From positions 3,771,001-3,835,000 of the forward strand of contig JAYKNF010000014.1 in NCBI GenBank assembly GCA_036172665.1: a DNA stretch of 64,000 bases, given 5' to 3'. Shown here piece by piece: positions 37,051 through 50,439 of the stretch. The stretch comes from Prosopocoilus inquinatus. Lineage: Eukaryota > Arthropoda > Insecta > Coleoptera > Lucanidae. Below the pieces are notes generated by a model. The model worked only from the letters and a program-made list of their open reading frames with translations. It had not been told where the DNA came from and made no database searches. How positions within the stretch are numbered: the stretch's first letter is position 1; each line of letters opens with the position of its first letter. Made by a program: the position numbers and the translations under genes.

Positions 37051-40000
37051 GTTGTTTCGTTAAAAACTATTTCCAGCTGCTGCTGCGTCGGAAAATTTCG
37101 TATCTCACGTTAGAGTTACTGGAGTCCATCGAAACGTCAAATAACATGATAGATAAGTAAGGATCGATTAGATACAGCACAGGAACAACGCTAATACGTG
37201 TTGTTTCGTTTAAAACTATTTCCAGCTTCTGCTGCGTCCGAAAACGTCGTAACTCACATCAGAATTACTGGAGTCCATCGAAACGTCAAATAACATGATA
37301 GATAAGTAAGGATCGATTAGATACAGCACAGGAACAACGCTAATACGTGTTGTTTCGTTTAAAACTATTTCCAGCTCCTGCTGCGTCCAAAAACTTTATA
37401 TCTCACATCAGACTTACTGGAGTCCATCCAAACGTCAAATAGCATGTTAGATAAGTAAGGATCGTTTAGATACATCACAGGAACAACGCTAATACGTGTT
37501 GTTTCGTTCAAAACTATTTCCAGCTTCTGCTGCGTCCGATAACTTTGTATCTCACATCAGAGTTACTGGAGTCCGTCCAAAAGTCAAATAACATTATAGA
37601 CGAGTAAGGATCGATTAGATACATTACAGGAACAACGCTAATATGTGTTGTTTCGTTTAAAACTATTTTCAGCTGCTGCTGCGTCCGAAATCTTTGTATC
37701 TCTCATCAGAGTTACTGGAGTTCATCCAAACGTCAAATATCATGTTAGATGAGTAAGGATCGATTAGATACATCACAGGAACAACGCTAATCCGTGTTGT
37801 TTCGTTTAAAACTATTTCCAGCTTCTGCTGCGTCCGAAAACGTCGTATCTCACATCAGAGTAACTGGAGTCCATCGAAACGCCAAATAACATGATATATG
37901 AGTAAGGATCGATTAGATACAGCACAGGAACAACGCTAATACGTGTTGTTTCGTTCAAAACTATTTCCAGCTTCTGCTGCGTCCAATAACTTTGTATCTC
38001 ACATCAGAGTTACTGGAGTCCGTCCAAACGTCAAATAATATGATAGATGAGTAAGGATCGATTAGATACATCACAGGAATAACGATAATACGTGTTGTTT
38101 CGTTTAAAACTATTTCCAGCTGCTGCTGCGTCCGAAAACGTCGTATCTCACATCAGAGCTACTGGAGTCCATCGAAACGCCAAATAACATGATAGATGAG
38201 TAAGGATCGATTAGATACATCACAGGAACAACGCTAATGCGTGTTGTTTCGTTTAAAACTATCTCCAGCTTCTGCTGCGTCCGAAAACGTCGTATCTCAC
38301 ATCAGAGCTACTGGAGTCCATCGAAATGCCAAATAACATGATATATGAGTAAGGATCGATTAGATACAGCACAGGAACAACGCTAATACGTGTTGTTTCG
38401 TTTAAAACTATTTCCAGCTCCTGCTGCGTCCAAAAACTTTGTATCTCACATCAGACTTACTGGAGTCCATCCAAACTTCAAATAACATGTTAGATAAGTA
38501 ATAATCGTTTAGATACATCACAGGAACAACGCTAATACGTGTTGCTTCGTTCAAAACTATTTCCAGTATCTACTGCGTCCGAGAACTTTGTATCTCTCAT
38601 CAGAGTTACTGGAGTCCGTCCGAACGTCAAATAACATGATAGATGAATAAGGATCGATTAGATACATCACAGGAACAACGCTAATATGTGTTGTTTCGTT
38701 TAAAACTATTTCCAGCTGCTGCTGCGTTCTAGAATTTCGTATCTCACTTTAGAGTTACTGGAGTCCATCGAAACGTCAAATAACATAGTAGATAAGTAAG
38801 GATCGATTAGATACATCACAGGAACAACGCTAATAGGTGTTGTTTCGTTCAAAACTATTTCCAGCTTCTGCTGCGTCCAAAAACTTTGTATCTCACATCA
38901 GAGTTACTGGAGTCCATCCAAACGTCAAATAACATGATAGATGAGTAAGGATCGATTAGATACAGCACAGGAACAACGCTAATACGTGTTGTTTCGTTCA
39001 AAATTATTTAAAGCTTCTGCTGCGTCCGATAACTTTGTATCTCACATCAGAGTTACTGGAGTCCGTCCTAACGTCAAATAACATGATAGATGAGTAAGGA
39101 TCGATTAGATACATCACAGGAACAACGCTAATATGTGTTGTTTCGTTTAAAACTATTTCCAGCTGCTGCTGCGTCCGAAAACGTCGTATATCACATCAGA
39201 GTTACTGGAGTCCATCGAAATGTCAAATAACATGATAGATAAGTAAGGATCGATTAGATACTACACAGGAACAACGCTAATGCGTGTTGTTTCGTTTAAA
39301 ACTATTTCTAGCTTCAGCTGCGTCCGAGAACTTCGTATCTCACATCTAAGTTACTGGAGTCCATCGAAACGCCAAATAACATGATAGATGAGTAAGGATC
39401 TATTAGATACAGCACAGGAACAACGCTAATACGTGTTGTTTCGTTTAAAACTATTTCCAGCTCCTGCTGCGTCCAAAAACTTTGTATCTCACATCAGACT
39501 TACTGGAGTCCATCCAAACGTCAAATAACATGTTAGGTAAGTAAGGATCGTTTAGATACATCACAGGAACAACGCTAATACGTGTTGTTTCGTTCAAAAC
39601 TATTTCCAGCTTCTGCTGCGTCCGAAATCTTTGTATCTCTCATCAGAGTTACTGGAGTTCATCCAAACGTCAAATATCATGTTAGATGAGTAAGGATCGA
39701 TTAGATACATCACAGGAACAACGGTAATCCGTGTTGTTTCGTTTAAAACTATTTCCAGCTTCTGCTGCGTCCGAAAACGTCGTATCTCACATTAGAGTTA
39801 CTGGAGTACATCGAAACGTCAAATAACATGATAGATGAGTAAGGATCGATTAGATACATCACAGGAACAACGCTAATACGTGTTGTTTCGTTTAAAACTA
39901 TTTCCAGCTTCTGCTGCGTCCGAAAACGTCGTAACTCACATCAGAGTTACTGGAGTCCATCGAAACGTCAAATAACATGATAGATAAGTAAGGATCGATT

Positions 40001-41649
40001 AGATACAGCACAGGAACAACGCTAATACGTGTTGTTTCGTTTAAAACTATTTCCAGCTCCTGCTGCGTCCAAAAACTTTATATCTCACATCAGACTTACT
40101 GGAGTCCATCCAAACGTCAAATAGCATGTTAGATAAGTAAGGATCGTTTAGATACATCACAGGAACAACGCTAATACGTGTTGTTTCGTTCAAAACTATT
40201 TCCAGCTTCTGCTGCGTCGAATAACTTTGTATCTCACATCAGAGTTACTGGAGTCCGTCCAAAAGTCAAATAACATGATAGACGAGTAAGGATCGATTAG
40301 ATACATTACAGGAACAACGCTAATATGTGTTGTTTCGTTTAAAACTATTTCCAGCTGCTGCTGCGTCCGAAAACGTCGTATATCACATCAGAGTTACTGG
40401 AGTCCGTCCAAACGTCAAATAACATGATAGTTATGTAAGGATCAATTAGATACATTACAGGAACAACGCTAATATGTGTTGTTTCGTTTAAAACTATTTC
40501 TAGCTTCAGCTGCGTCCGAGAAATTCGTATCTCACATCAAAGTTACTGGAGTCCATCGAAACGCCAAATAACATGATAGATGAGTAAGGATCGATTAGAT
40601 ACATCACAGGAACAACGCTAATGCGTGTTGTTTCGTTTAAAACTATTTCCAGCTTCTGCTGCGTCCGAAAACGTCGTATCTCACATCAGAGCTACTGGAG
40701 TCCATCGAAACGCCAAATAACATGATATATGAGTAAGGATCGATTAGATACAGCACAGGAACAACGCTAATACGTGTTGTTTCGTTTAAAACTATTTCCA
40801 GCTCCTGCTGCGTCCAAAAACTTTGTATCTCACATCAGACTTACTGGAGTCCATCCAAACTTCAAATAACATGTTAGATAAGTAAGGATCGTTTAGATAC
40901 ATCACAGGAACAACGCTAATACGTGTTGCTTCGTTCAAAACTATTTCCAGTTTCTATTGCGTCCGAGAACTTTGTATCTCTCATCAGAGTTACTGGAGTC
41001 CGTCCGAACGTCAAATAACATGATAGATGAGTAAGGATCGATTAGATACATCACAGGAACAACGCTAATATGTGTTGTTTCGTTTAAAACTATTTCCAGC
41101 TGCTGCTGCGTTCGAGAATTTCGTATCTCACTTTAGAGTTACTGGAGTCCATCGAAACGTCAAATAACATAGTAGATAAGTAAGGATCGATTAGATACAT
41201 CACACGAACAACGCTAATAGGTGTTGTTTCGTTCAAAACTATTTCCAGCTTCTGCTGGGTCCAAAAACTTTGTATCTCACATCAGAGTTACTGGAGTCCA
41301 TCCAAACGTCAAACAACATGATAGATGAGTAAGGATCGATTAGATACAGCACAGGAACAACGCTAATACGTGTTGTTTCGCTTAAAACTATTTCCAGCTC
41401 CTGCTGCTTCCAAAAACTTTGTATCTCACATCAGACTTACTGGAGTCCATCCAAACTTTAAATTACATGTTAGATAAGTAAGGATCGATTAAATACATCA
41501 CAGGAACGACGCTAATACGTGTTGTTTCGTTTAAAACTATTTCCAGCTTCTGCTGCGTCCGAAAACGTCGTATCTCACATCAGACTTACTGGAGTCCATC
41601 GAAACGTCAAATAACATGATAGATGAGTAAGGATCGATTAGATACATCA

Positions 41650-41662
41650 CAGGAATGCGTGT
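41650..41662. other. 9-bp deletion in a monomer
   Basis: CATCACAGGAATGCGTG stands where CATCACAGGAACAACGC followed by TAATGCGTG is expected. Nine bases are missing between two AA dinucleotides. The loss removes one arm (AACAAC in this orientation) of the monomer's dyad. I saw it only once. Confidence 0.75.
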
Positions 41663-42115
41663 TGTTTCGTTTAAAACTATTTCCATCTTCTGCTGCGTCC
41701 GAAAACGTCGTATCTCACATCAGAGCTACTGGAGTCCATCGAAACGCCAAATAACATGATAGATGAGTAAGGATCGATTAGATATATCACAGGAACAACG
41801 CTAATATGTGTTGTTTCGTTTAAAACTATTTCCAGCTGCTGCTGCGTCGGAAAATTTCGTATCTCACGTTAGAGTTACTGGAGTCCATCGAAACGTCAAA
41901 TAACATAGTAGCTAAGTAAGGATCGATTAGATACATCACAGGAACAACGCTAATAGGTGTTGTTTCGTTCAAAACTATTTCCAGGTTCTGCTGCGTCCAA
42001 AAACTTTGTATCTCACATCAGAGTTACTGGAGTCCATCCAAACGTCAAATAACATGATAGATGAGTAAGGATCGATTAGATATATCACAGGAACAACGCT
42101 AATACGTGTTGTTTC

Positions 42116-43140
42116 GTTCAAAACTATTTCCAGCTTCTACTGCGTCCGAGAACTTTGTATCTCTCATCAGAGTTACTGGAGTCCGTCCAAACGTCAAATA
42201 ACATGATAGATGAGTAAGGATCGATTAGATACATTAAAGGAACAACGCTAATATGTGTTGTTTCGTTTAAAACTATTTCCAGCTGCTGCTGCGTCCGAAA
42301 ACGTCGTATCTCACATCAGAGTTACTGGAGTCCATCGAAATGTCAAATAACATGATAGATAAGTAAGGATCGATTAGATACAGCACAGGAACAACGCTAA
42401 TGCGTGTTGTTTCGTTTAAAACTATTTCTAGCTTCTGCTGCGTCCGAAAACGTCGTATCTCACATCAGAGCTACTGGAGCCCATCGAAACGCCAAATAAC
42501 ATGATATATGAGTAAGGATCGATTATATACTGCACAGGAACAACGCTAATACGTGTTGTTTCGTTTAAAACTATTTCCAGCTCCTGCTGCGTCCAAAAAC
42601 TTTGTATCTCACATCAGACTTACCGGAGTCCATCCAAACTTCAAATAACATGTTAGATAAGTAAGGATCGTTTAGATACTTCACAGGAACAACGCTAATA
42701 CGTGTTGTTTCGTTCAAAACTATTTCCAGCTTCTACTGCGTCCGAGAACTTTGTATCTCTCATCAGAGTTACTGGAGTCCGTCCTAACGTCAAATAACAT
42801 GACAGATGAGTAAGGATCGATTAGATACATTAAAGGAACAACGCTAATATGTGTTGTTTCGTTTAAAACTATTTCCAGCTGCTGCTGCGTCCGAAAACGT
42901 CGTATCTCACATCAGAGTTACTGGAGTCCATCGAAATGTCAAATAACATGATAGATAAGTAAGGATCGATTAGATACAGCACAGGAACAACGCTAATGCG
43001 TGTTGTTTCGTTTAAAACTATTTCTAGCTTCTGCTGCGTCCGAAAACGTCGTATCTCACATCAGAGCTACTGGAGCCCATCGAAACGCCAATAACATGAT
43101 ATATGAGTAAGGATCGATTATATACTGCACAGGAACAACG
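42116..43140 (-). repeat. Tetrameric higher-order repeat, 596 bp, about 1.7 copies
   Basis: The series AGCTTCTACTGCG, CATTAAAGGAAC, GATAAGTAAGG with AATGTCAAATAAC, GGAGCCCATCG with GATATATGAG, and GATTATATACTGC occurs twice. GATTATATAC lies at 42521 and 43116, 595 bp apart. The missing base is the deletion in CGCCAATAAC near 43088 (normally CGCCAAATAAC). The first copy contains an extra variant TTACCGGAG near 42622. Confidence 0.75.
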
Positions 43141-43379
43141 CTAATGCGTGTTGTTTCGTTTAAAACTATTTCTAGCTTCAGCTGCGTCCGAGAACTTCGT
43201 ATCTCACATCTAAGTTACTGGAGTCCATCGAAACGCCAAATAACATGATAGATGAGTAAGGATCGATTAGATACAGCACAGGAACAACGCTAATACGTGT
43301 TGTTTCGTTCAAAACTATTTCCAGCTTCTGCTGCGACCGATAACTTTGTATCTCACATCAGAGTTACTGGAGTCCGTCC

Positions 43380-43975
43380 AAACGTCAAATAACATGATAG
43401 TTAAGTAAGGATCGATTAGATACATTACAGGAACAACGCTAATATGTGTTGTTTCGTTTAAAACTATTTCTAGCTTCAGCTGGGTCCGAGAACTTCGTAT
43501 CTCACATCTAAGTTACTGGAGTCCATCAAGACGCCAAATAACATGTTAGGTAAGTAAGGATCGTTTAGATACATCACAGGAACAACGCTAATACGTGTTG
43601 TTTCGTTCAAAACTATTTCCAGCTTCTGCTGCGTCCGAAATCTTTGTATCTCACATCAGAGTTACTGGAGTCCATCCAAACGTCAAATAACATGATAGTT
43701 AAGTAAGGATCGATTAGATACATTACAGGAACAACGCTAATATGTGTTGTTTCGTTTAAAACTATTTCTAGCTTCAGCTGGGTCCGAGAACTTCGTATCT
43801 CACATCTAAGTTACTGGAGTCCATCAAGACGCCAAATAACATGTTAGGTAAGTAAGGATCGTTTTGATACATCACAGGAACAACGCTAATACGTGTTGTT
43901 TCGTTCAAAACTATTTCCAGCTTCTGCTGCGTCCGAAATCTTTGTATCTCACATCAGAGTTACTGGAGTCCATCC
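43380..43975 (-). repeat. Dimeric higher-order repeat, 298 bp x 2
   Basis: A pair of monomers is repeated: one with GATAGTTAAGTAAGG and CAGCTGGGTCC, one with CATCAAGACGCCAAATAAC and GTTAGGTAAGTAAGG. CAAGACGCC begins at 43527 and 43825, 298 bp apart. The second copy carries GGATCGTTTTGATAC where the first has GGATCGTTTAGATAC. Confidence 0.8.
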
Positions 43976-46784
43976 AAACGTCAAATAACATGATAGATGA
44001 GTAAGGATCGATTAGATACTACACAGGAACAACGCTAATGCGTGTTGTTTCGTTTAAAACTATTTCCAGCTTCTGCTGCGTCCGAAAACGTCGTATCTCA
44101 CATCAGAGTTACTGGAGTCCATCGAAACGTCAAATAACATGATAGTTAAGTAAGGATCGATTAGATACATTACAGGAACAACGCTAATACGTGTTGTTTC
44201 GTTCAAAACTATTTAAAGCTTCTGCTGCGTCCGAAATCTTTGTGTCTCTCATCAGAGTTACTGGAGTCCATCCAAACGTCAAATAACATGATAGATGAGT
44301 AAGGAAGATTAGATACATCACAGGAACAACGCTAATACGTGTTGTTTCGTTTAAAACTATTTCCAGCTTCTGCTGCGTCCGAAAACGTCGTATCTCACAT
44401 CAGAGTTACTGGAGTCCATCGAAACGTCAAATAGCATGATAGATAAGTATGGATCGATTAGATACAGCACAGGAACAACGCTAATACGTGTTGTTTCGTT
44501 TAAAACTATTTCCAGCTTCTGCTGCGTCCGAAAACGTCGTATCTCACATCAGAGTTACTGGAGTCCATCCAAACGTCAAATAACATGATAGTTAAGTAAG
44601 GATCGATTAGATACATTACAGGAACAACGCTAATACGTGTTGTTTCGTTCAAAACTATTTAAAGCTTCTGCTGCGTCCGAAATCTTTGTATCTCTCATCA
44701 GAGTTACTGGAGTCCACCCAAACGTCAAATAACATGATAGATGAGTAAGGATCGATTAGATACATCACAGGAACAACGCTAATACGTGTTGTTTCGTTTA
44801 AAACTATTTCCAGCTTCTGCTGCGTCCGAAAACGTCGTATCTCACATCAGAGTTACTGGAGTCCATCCAAACGTCAAATAACATGATAGATGAGTAAGGA
44901 TCGATTAGATACATCACAGGAACAACGCTAATACGTGTTGTTTCGTTTAAAACTATTTCCAGCTTCTGCTGCGTCCGATAACTATGTATCTCACATCAGG
45001 GTTACTGGAGTCCGTCCAAACGTCAAATAACATGATAGATGAGTAAGGATCGATTAGATATATCACAGGAACAACGCTAATATGTGTTGTTTCGTTTCAA
45101 ACTATTTCCAGCTGCTGCTGCGTCCGAAAATTTCGTATCTCACATTAGAGTTACTGGAGTCCATCGAAACGTCAAATAACATAGCAGCTAAGTAAGGATC
45201 GATTAGATACATCACAGGAACAACGTTAATACGTGTTGTTTCGTTCAAAACTATTTCCAGCTTCTGCTGCGTCCAAAAACTTTGTATCTCACATCAGAGT
45301 TACTGGAGTCCATCCAAACGTCAAATAACATGATAGATGAGTAAGGATCGATTAGATACATCACAGGAACAACGCTAATACGTGTTGTTTCGTTTAAAAC
45401 TATTTCCAGCTTCTGCTGCGTCCGAAAACTTCGTATCTCACATCAGAGTTACTGGAGTCCATCGAAACGTCAAATAACATGATAGATAAGTAAGTATCGA
45501 TTAGATACAGCACAGGAACAATGCTAATACGTGTTGTTTCGTTTAAAACTATTTCCAGCTCCTGCTGCGTCCAAAAACTTTGTATCTCACATCAGACTTA
45601 CTGGAGTCCATCCAAACGTCAAATAACATGTTAGATAAGTAAGGATCGTTTAGATACATCACAGGAACAACGCTAATACGTGTTGTTTCGTTCAAAACTA
45701 TTTCCAGCTTCTGCTGCGTCCGATAACTTTGTATCTCACATCAGAGTTACTGGAGTCCGTCCAAACGTCAAATAACATGATAGATGAGTAAGGATCGATT
45801 AGATACATCACAGGAACAACGTTAATACGTGTTGTTTCGTTCAAAACTATTTCCAGCTTCTGCTGCGTCCAAAAACTTTGTATCTCACATCAGAGTTACT
45901 GGAGTCCATCCAAACGTCAAATAACATGATAGATGAGTAAGGATCGATTAGATACATCACAGGAACAACGCTAATACGTGTTGTTTCGTTTAAAACTATT
46001 TCCAGCTTCTGCTGCGTCCGAAAACTTCGTATCTCACATCAGAGTTACTGGAGTCCATCGAAACGTCAAATAACATGATAGATGAGTAAGGATCGATTAG
46101 ATACATCACAGGAACAACGCTAATATGTGTTGTTTCGTTTAAAACTATTTCCAGCTGCTGCTAATTCGGAAAATTTCGTATCTCACGTTAGAGTTACTGG
46201 AGTCCATCGAAACGTCGAATAACATAGTAGATAAGTAAGGATCGATTAGATACATCACAGGAACAACGCTAATACGTGTTGTTTCGTTCAAAACTATTTC
46301 CAGCTTCTGCTGCGTCCGATAACTTTTTATCTCACATCAGAGTTACTGGAGTCCATCCAAACGTCAAATAACATGATAGATGAGTAAGGATCGATTAGAT
46401 ATATCACAGGAACAACGCTAATACGTGTTGTTTCGTTTAAAAGTATTTCCAGCTTCTGCTGTGTCCGAAAGCGTCGTATCTCACATCAGAGTTACTGGAG
46501 TCCATCGAAACGTCAAATAACATGATAGATAAGTAAGGATTGACTAGATACAGCACAGGAACAACGCTAATACGTGTTGTTTCGTTTAAAACTGTTTCCA
46601 GTTCCTGCTGCGTCCAAAAACTTTGTATCTCACATCAGACTTACTGGAGTCCATCCAAACGTCAAATAACATGTTAGATAAGTAAGGATCGTTTAGATAC
46701 ATCACAGGAACAACGCTAATACGTGTTGTATAGATCAAAACTATTTCCAGCTTCTGCTGCGTCCAAAAACTTTGTATCTCACAT

Positions 46785-46900
46785 CAGAGTTACTGGAGTC
46801 CATCCAAACGTCAAATAACATGATAGATGAGTAATCGTCGATTTCGATCCTTACTTATCTATCATGTTATTTGACGTTTGGATGTACTCCAGTAACCCTG
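46785..46900. other. Palindromic orientation switch, reverse to forward, 16-bp spacer
   Basis: The left arm 46801-46834, ending GATAGATGAGTAA, pairs with the right arm 46851-46884, starting TTACTTATCTATC, over 34 bp with one mismatch. The match continues with few mismatches through TACTGGAG and CTCCAGTA on either side. The spacer 46835-46850 contains two partly overlapping forms of the monomer motif (TCGATT and TCGATCC), so the turn took place within the ATCGAT region. It is in register, like the 34.0-kb switch and of opposite polarity. A fold-back duplication or template switch is the likely cause. Confidence 0.9.
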
Positions 46901-48709
46901 ACGTGAGATACGAAGTTCTCGGTCGCAGCAGAATCTGGAAATAGTTTTAAACGAAACAACACGTATTAGCGTTGTTCCTGTGATGTATCTAATCGATCCT
47001 TACTCATCTATCATGTTATTTGACGTTTGGACGGACTCCAGTAACTCTGATGGGAGATACAAAGTTTTCGGACGCAGCAGAAGATAGAAATAGTTTTAAA
47101 CGAAACAACACGCATTAGCGTTGTTCCTGTGCTGTATCTAATCGATCCTTACTTATCTATCATGTTATTTGACATTTCGATGGACTCCAGTAACTCTGAT
47201 GTGAGATACGACGTTTTCGGACGCAGCAGCAGCTGGAAATAGTTTTAAACGAAACAACACATATTAGCGTTGTTCCTTTAATGTATCTAATCGATCCTTA
47301 CTCATCTATCATGTTATTTGACGTTTGGACGGACTCCAGTAACTCTGATGTGAGATACAAAGTTATCGGACGCAGCAGAAGCTGGAAATAGTTTTGAACG
47401 AAACAACACGTATTAGCGTTGTTCCTGTGATGTATCTAAACGATCCTTACTTATCTAACATGTTATTTGTCGTTTGGATGGACTCCAGTAAGTCTGATGT
47501 GAAATACAAAGTTTTTGGACGCAGCAGGAGCTGGAAATAGTTTTAAACGGAACAACACGTATTAGCGTTGTTCCTGTGCTGTATCTAATCGATACTTACT
47601 TATCTATCATGTTATTTGACGTTTCGATGGACTCCAGTAACTCTGATGTGAGATACGAAGTTTTCGGACGCAGCAGAAGCTGGAAATAGTTTTAAACGAA
47701 ACAACACGTATTAGCGTTGTTCCTGTGATGTATCTAATCGATCCTTACTCATCTATCATGTTATTTGACGTTTGGACGGACTCCAGTAACTCTGATGAGA
47801 GATACAAAGTTCTCGGACGCAGTAGAAGCTGGAAATAGTTTTGAACGAAACAACACGTATTAGCGTTGTTCCTGTGATGTATCTAAACGATCCTTACTTA
47901 TCTAACATGTTATTTGACGTTTGGATGGACTCCAGTAAGTCTGATGTGAGATACAAAGTTTTTGGACGCAGCAGGAGCTGGAAATAGTTTTAAACGAAAC
48001 AACACGTATTAGCGTTGTTCCTGTGCTGTATCTAATCGATCCTTACTTATCTATTATGTTATTTGACGTTTGGATGGACTCCAGTAACCCTGACGTGAGA
48101 TACGAAGTTCTCGGACGCAGCAGAAGCTGGAAATAGTTTTAAACGAAACAACACGCATTAGCGTTGTTCCTGTGATGTATCTAATCGATCCTTACTCATC
48201 TATCATGTTATTTGACGTTTCGATGGACTCCAGTAACTCTAATGTGAGATACGAAATTTTCGGACGCAGCAGAAGCTGGAAATAGTTTTAAACGAAACAC
48301 CACGTATTAGCGTTGTTCCTGTGATATATCTAATCGATCCTTACTCATCTATCATGTTATTTTACGTTTGGATGGACTCCAGTATCTCTGATGTGAGATA
48401 CAAAGTTTTTGGACGCAGCAGCAGCTGGAAATAGTTTTAAACGAAACAACACGTATTAGCGTTGTTCCTGTGATGTATCTAAACGATCCTTACTTATCTA
48501 ACATGTTATTTGACGTTTGGATGGACTCCAGTAAGTCTGATGTGAGATACAAAGTTTTTGGACGCAGCAGGAGCTGGAAATAGTTTTAAACGAAACAACA
48601 CGCATTAGCGTTGTTCCTGTGCTGTATCTAATCGATACTTACTTATCTATCATGTTATTTGACGTTTCGATGGACTCCAGTAACTCTGATGTGAGATACG
48701 AAGTTTTCG

Positions 48710-49645
48710 GACGCAGCAGGAGCTGGAAATAGTTGTAAACGAAACAACATGTTTTAGCGTTGTTCCTGTGCTGTATCTAATCGATCCTTACTTATCTATC
48801 ATGTTATTTGACGTTTCGATGGGCTCCAGTAACTCTGATGTGAGATACGACGTTTTCGGACGCAGCAGAAGCTGGAAATAGTTTTAAACGAAACAACACG
48901 CATTAGCGTTGTTCCTGTGATGTATCTAATCGATGCTTACTCATCTATCATGTTATTTGGCGTTTCGATGGACTCCAGTAACTTAGATGTGAGATACGAA
49001 GTTCTCGGACGCAGCTGAAGCTAGAAATAGTTTTAAACGAAACAACACGCATTAGCGTTGTTCCTGTGAAGTATCTAAACGATACTTACTTATCTAACAT
49101 GTTATTTGACGTTTGGACGGACTCCAGTAACTCTGATGTGAGATACAAAGTTATCGGACGCAGCAGAAGCTGGAAATAGTTTTGAACGAAACAACACGTA
49201 TTAGCGTTGTTCCTGTGAAGTATCTAAACGATCCTTACTTATCTAACATGTTATTTGACGTTTGGATGGACTCCAGTAACTCTGATGTGAGATACAAAGT
49301 TTTTGGACGCAGCAGGAGCTGGAAATAGTTGTAAACGAAACAACATGTTTTAGCGTTGTTCCTGTGCTGTATCTAATCGATCCTTACTTATCTATCATGT
49401 TATTTGACGTTTCGATGGGCTCCAGTAACTCTGATGTGAGATACGACGTTTTCGGACGCAGCAGAAGCTGGAAATAGTTTTAAACGAAACAACACGCATT
49501 AGCGTTGTTCCTGTGATGTATCTAATCGATGCTTACTCATCTATCATGTTATTTGGCGTTTCGATGGACTCCAGTAACTTAGATGTGAGATACGAAGTTC
49601 TCGGACGCAGCTGAAGCTAGAAATAGTTTTAAACGAAACAACACG
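48710..49645 (+). repeat. Tetrameric offset repeat, 596 bp
   Basis: The run TAGTTGTAAACG with CATGTTTTAGCG, then GATGGGCTCC, then ATCGATGCTTACTC, then the 'AACTTAGATG' monomer, occurs from 48731 and again from 49327, four monomers apart. Between them lies a monomer with GTGAAGTATC on both sides. The duplicated part spans about 340 bp of strict similarity. Confidence 0.7.
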
Positions 49646-50141
49646 TATTAGCGTTGTTCCTGTGCTGTATCTAATCGATCCTTACTTATCTATTATGTTA
49701 TTTGACGTTTGGATGGACTCCAGTAACCCTGACGTGAGATACGAAGTTCTCGGACGCAGCAGAAGCTGGAAATAGTTTTAAACGAAACAACACGCATTAT
49801 CGTTGTTCCTGTGATGTATCTAATCGATCCTTACTCATCTATCATGTTATTTGACGTTTCGATGGACTCCAGTAACTCTAATGTGAGATACGAAATTTTC
49901 GGACGCAGCAGAAGCTGGAAATAGTTTTAAACGAAACACCACGTATTAGCGTTGTTCCTGTGATATATCTAATCGATCCTTACTCATCTATCATGTTATT
50001 TTACGTTTGGATGGACTCCAGTAACTCTGATGTGAGATACAAAGTTTTTGGACGCAGCAGCAGCTGGAAATAGTTTTAAACGAAACAACACGTATTAGCG
50101 TTGTTCCTGTGCTGTATCTAATCAATCCTTACTTATCTATC

Positions 50142-50439
50142 ATGTTATTTGACGTTTCGATGGACTCCAATAACTCTGATGTGAGATACGAGGTTCTCGG
50201 ACGCAGCAGAAGCTGGAAATAGTTTTAAACGAAACAACACGTATTAGCGTTGTTCCTGTGATGTATATAATCGATCTTTACTCATCTATCATGTTATTTG
50301 ACGTTTGGATGGACTCCAATAACTCTGATGTGAGATACGAGGTTCTCGGACGCAGCAGAAGCTGGAAATAGTTTTAAACGAAACAACACGTATTAGCGTT
50401 GTTCCTGTGATGTATCTAATCGATCCTTACTTATCTATT
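50142..50439 (+). repeat. Two adjacent near-identical monomers
   Basis: The monomers starting at 50142 and 50291 both carry the otherwise rare ACTCCAATAAC and ACGAGGTTCTCGG variants. They differ mainly at GACGTTTCG versus GACGTTTGG. This is a single-monomer tandem duplication, the shortest-period homogenisation seen in block 5. Confidence 0.65.

Larger units (their letters stand above)
34001..46834 (-). repeat. 149-bp satellite array, reverse, block 4
   Basis: About 86 reverse monomers. It shares subtypes with block 2 but I did not see the 4.9-kb unit or its 17-bp deletion tag. Its own variants include GATACTACACAGG, CGTCCTAGAAC, GTCAGGGTTACTGG, GATAGTTAAGTAAGG and GTCGGAAAATTTCG. Several HORs coexist. 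One marker (CCGTCCGAAC at 38616 and 41000) recurs at 16 monomers, another (CGTAACTCACATC at 37249 and 39931) at 18, and a third (CAAATATCATG, 37735 and 39672 regions) at 13. The block is thus a mosaic rather than one regular unit. Confidence 0.97.
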
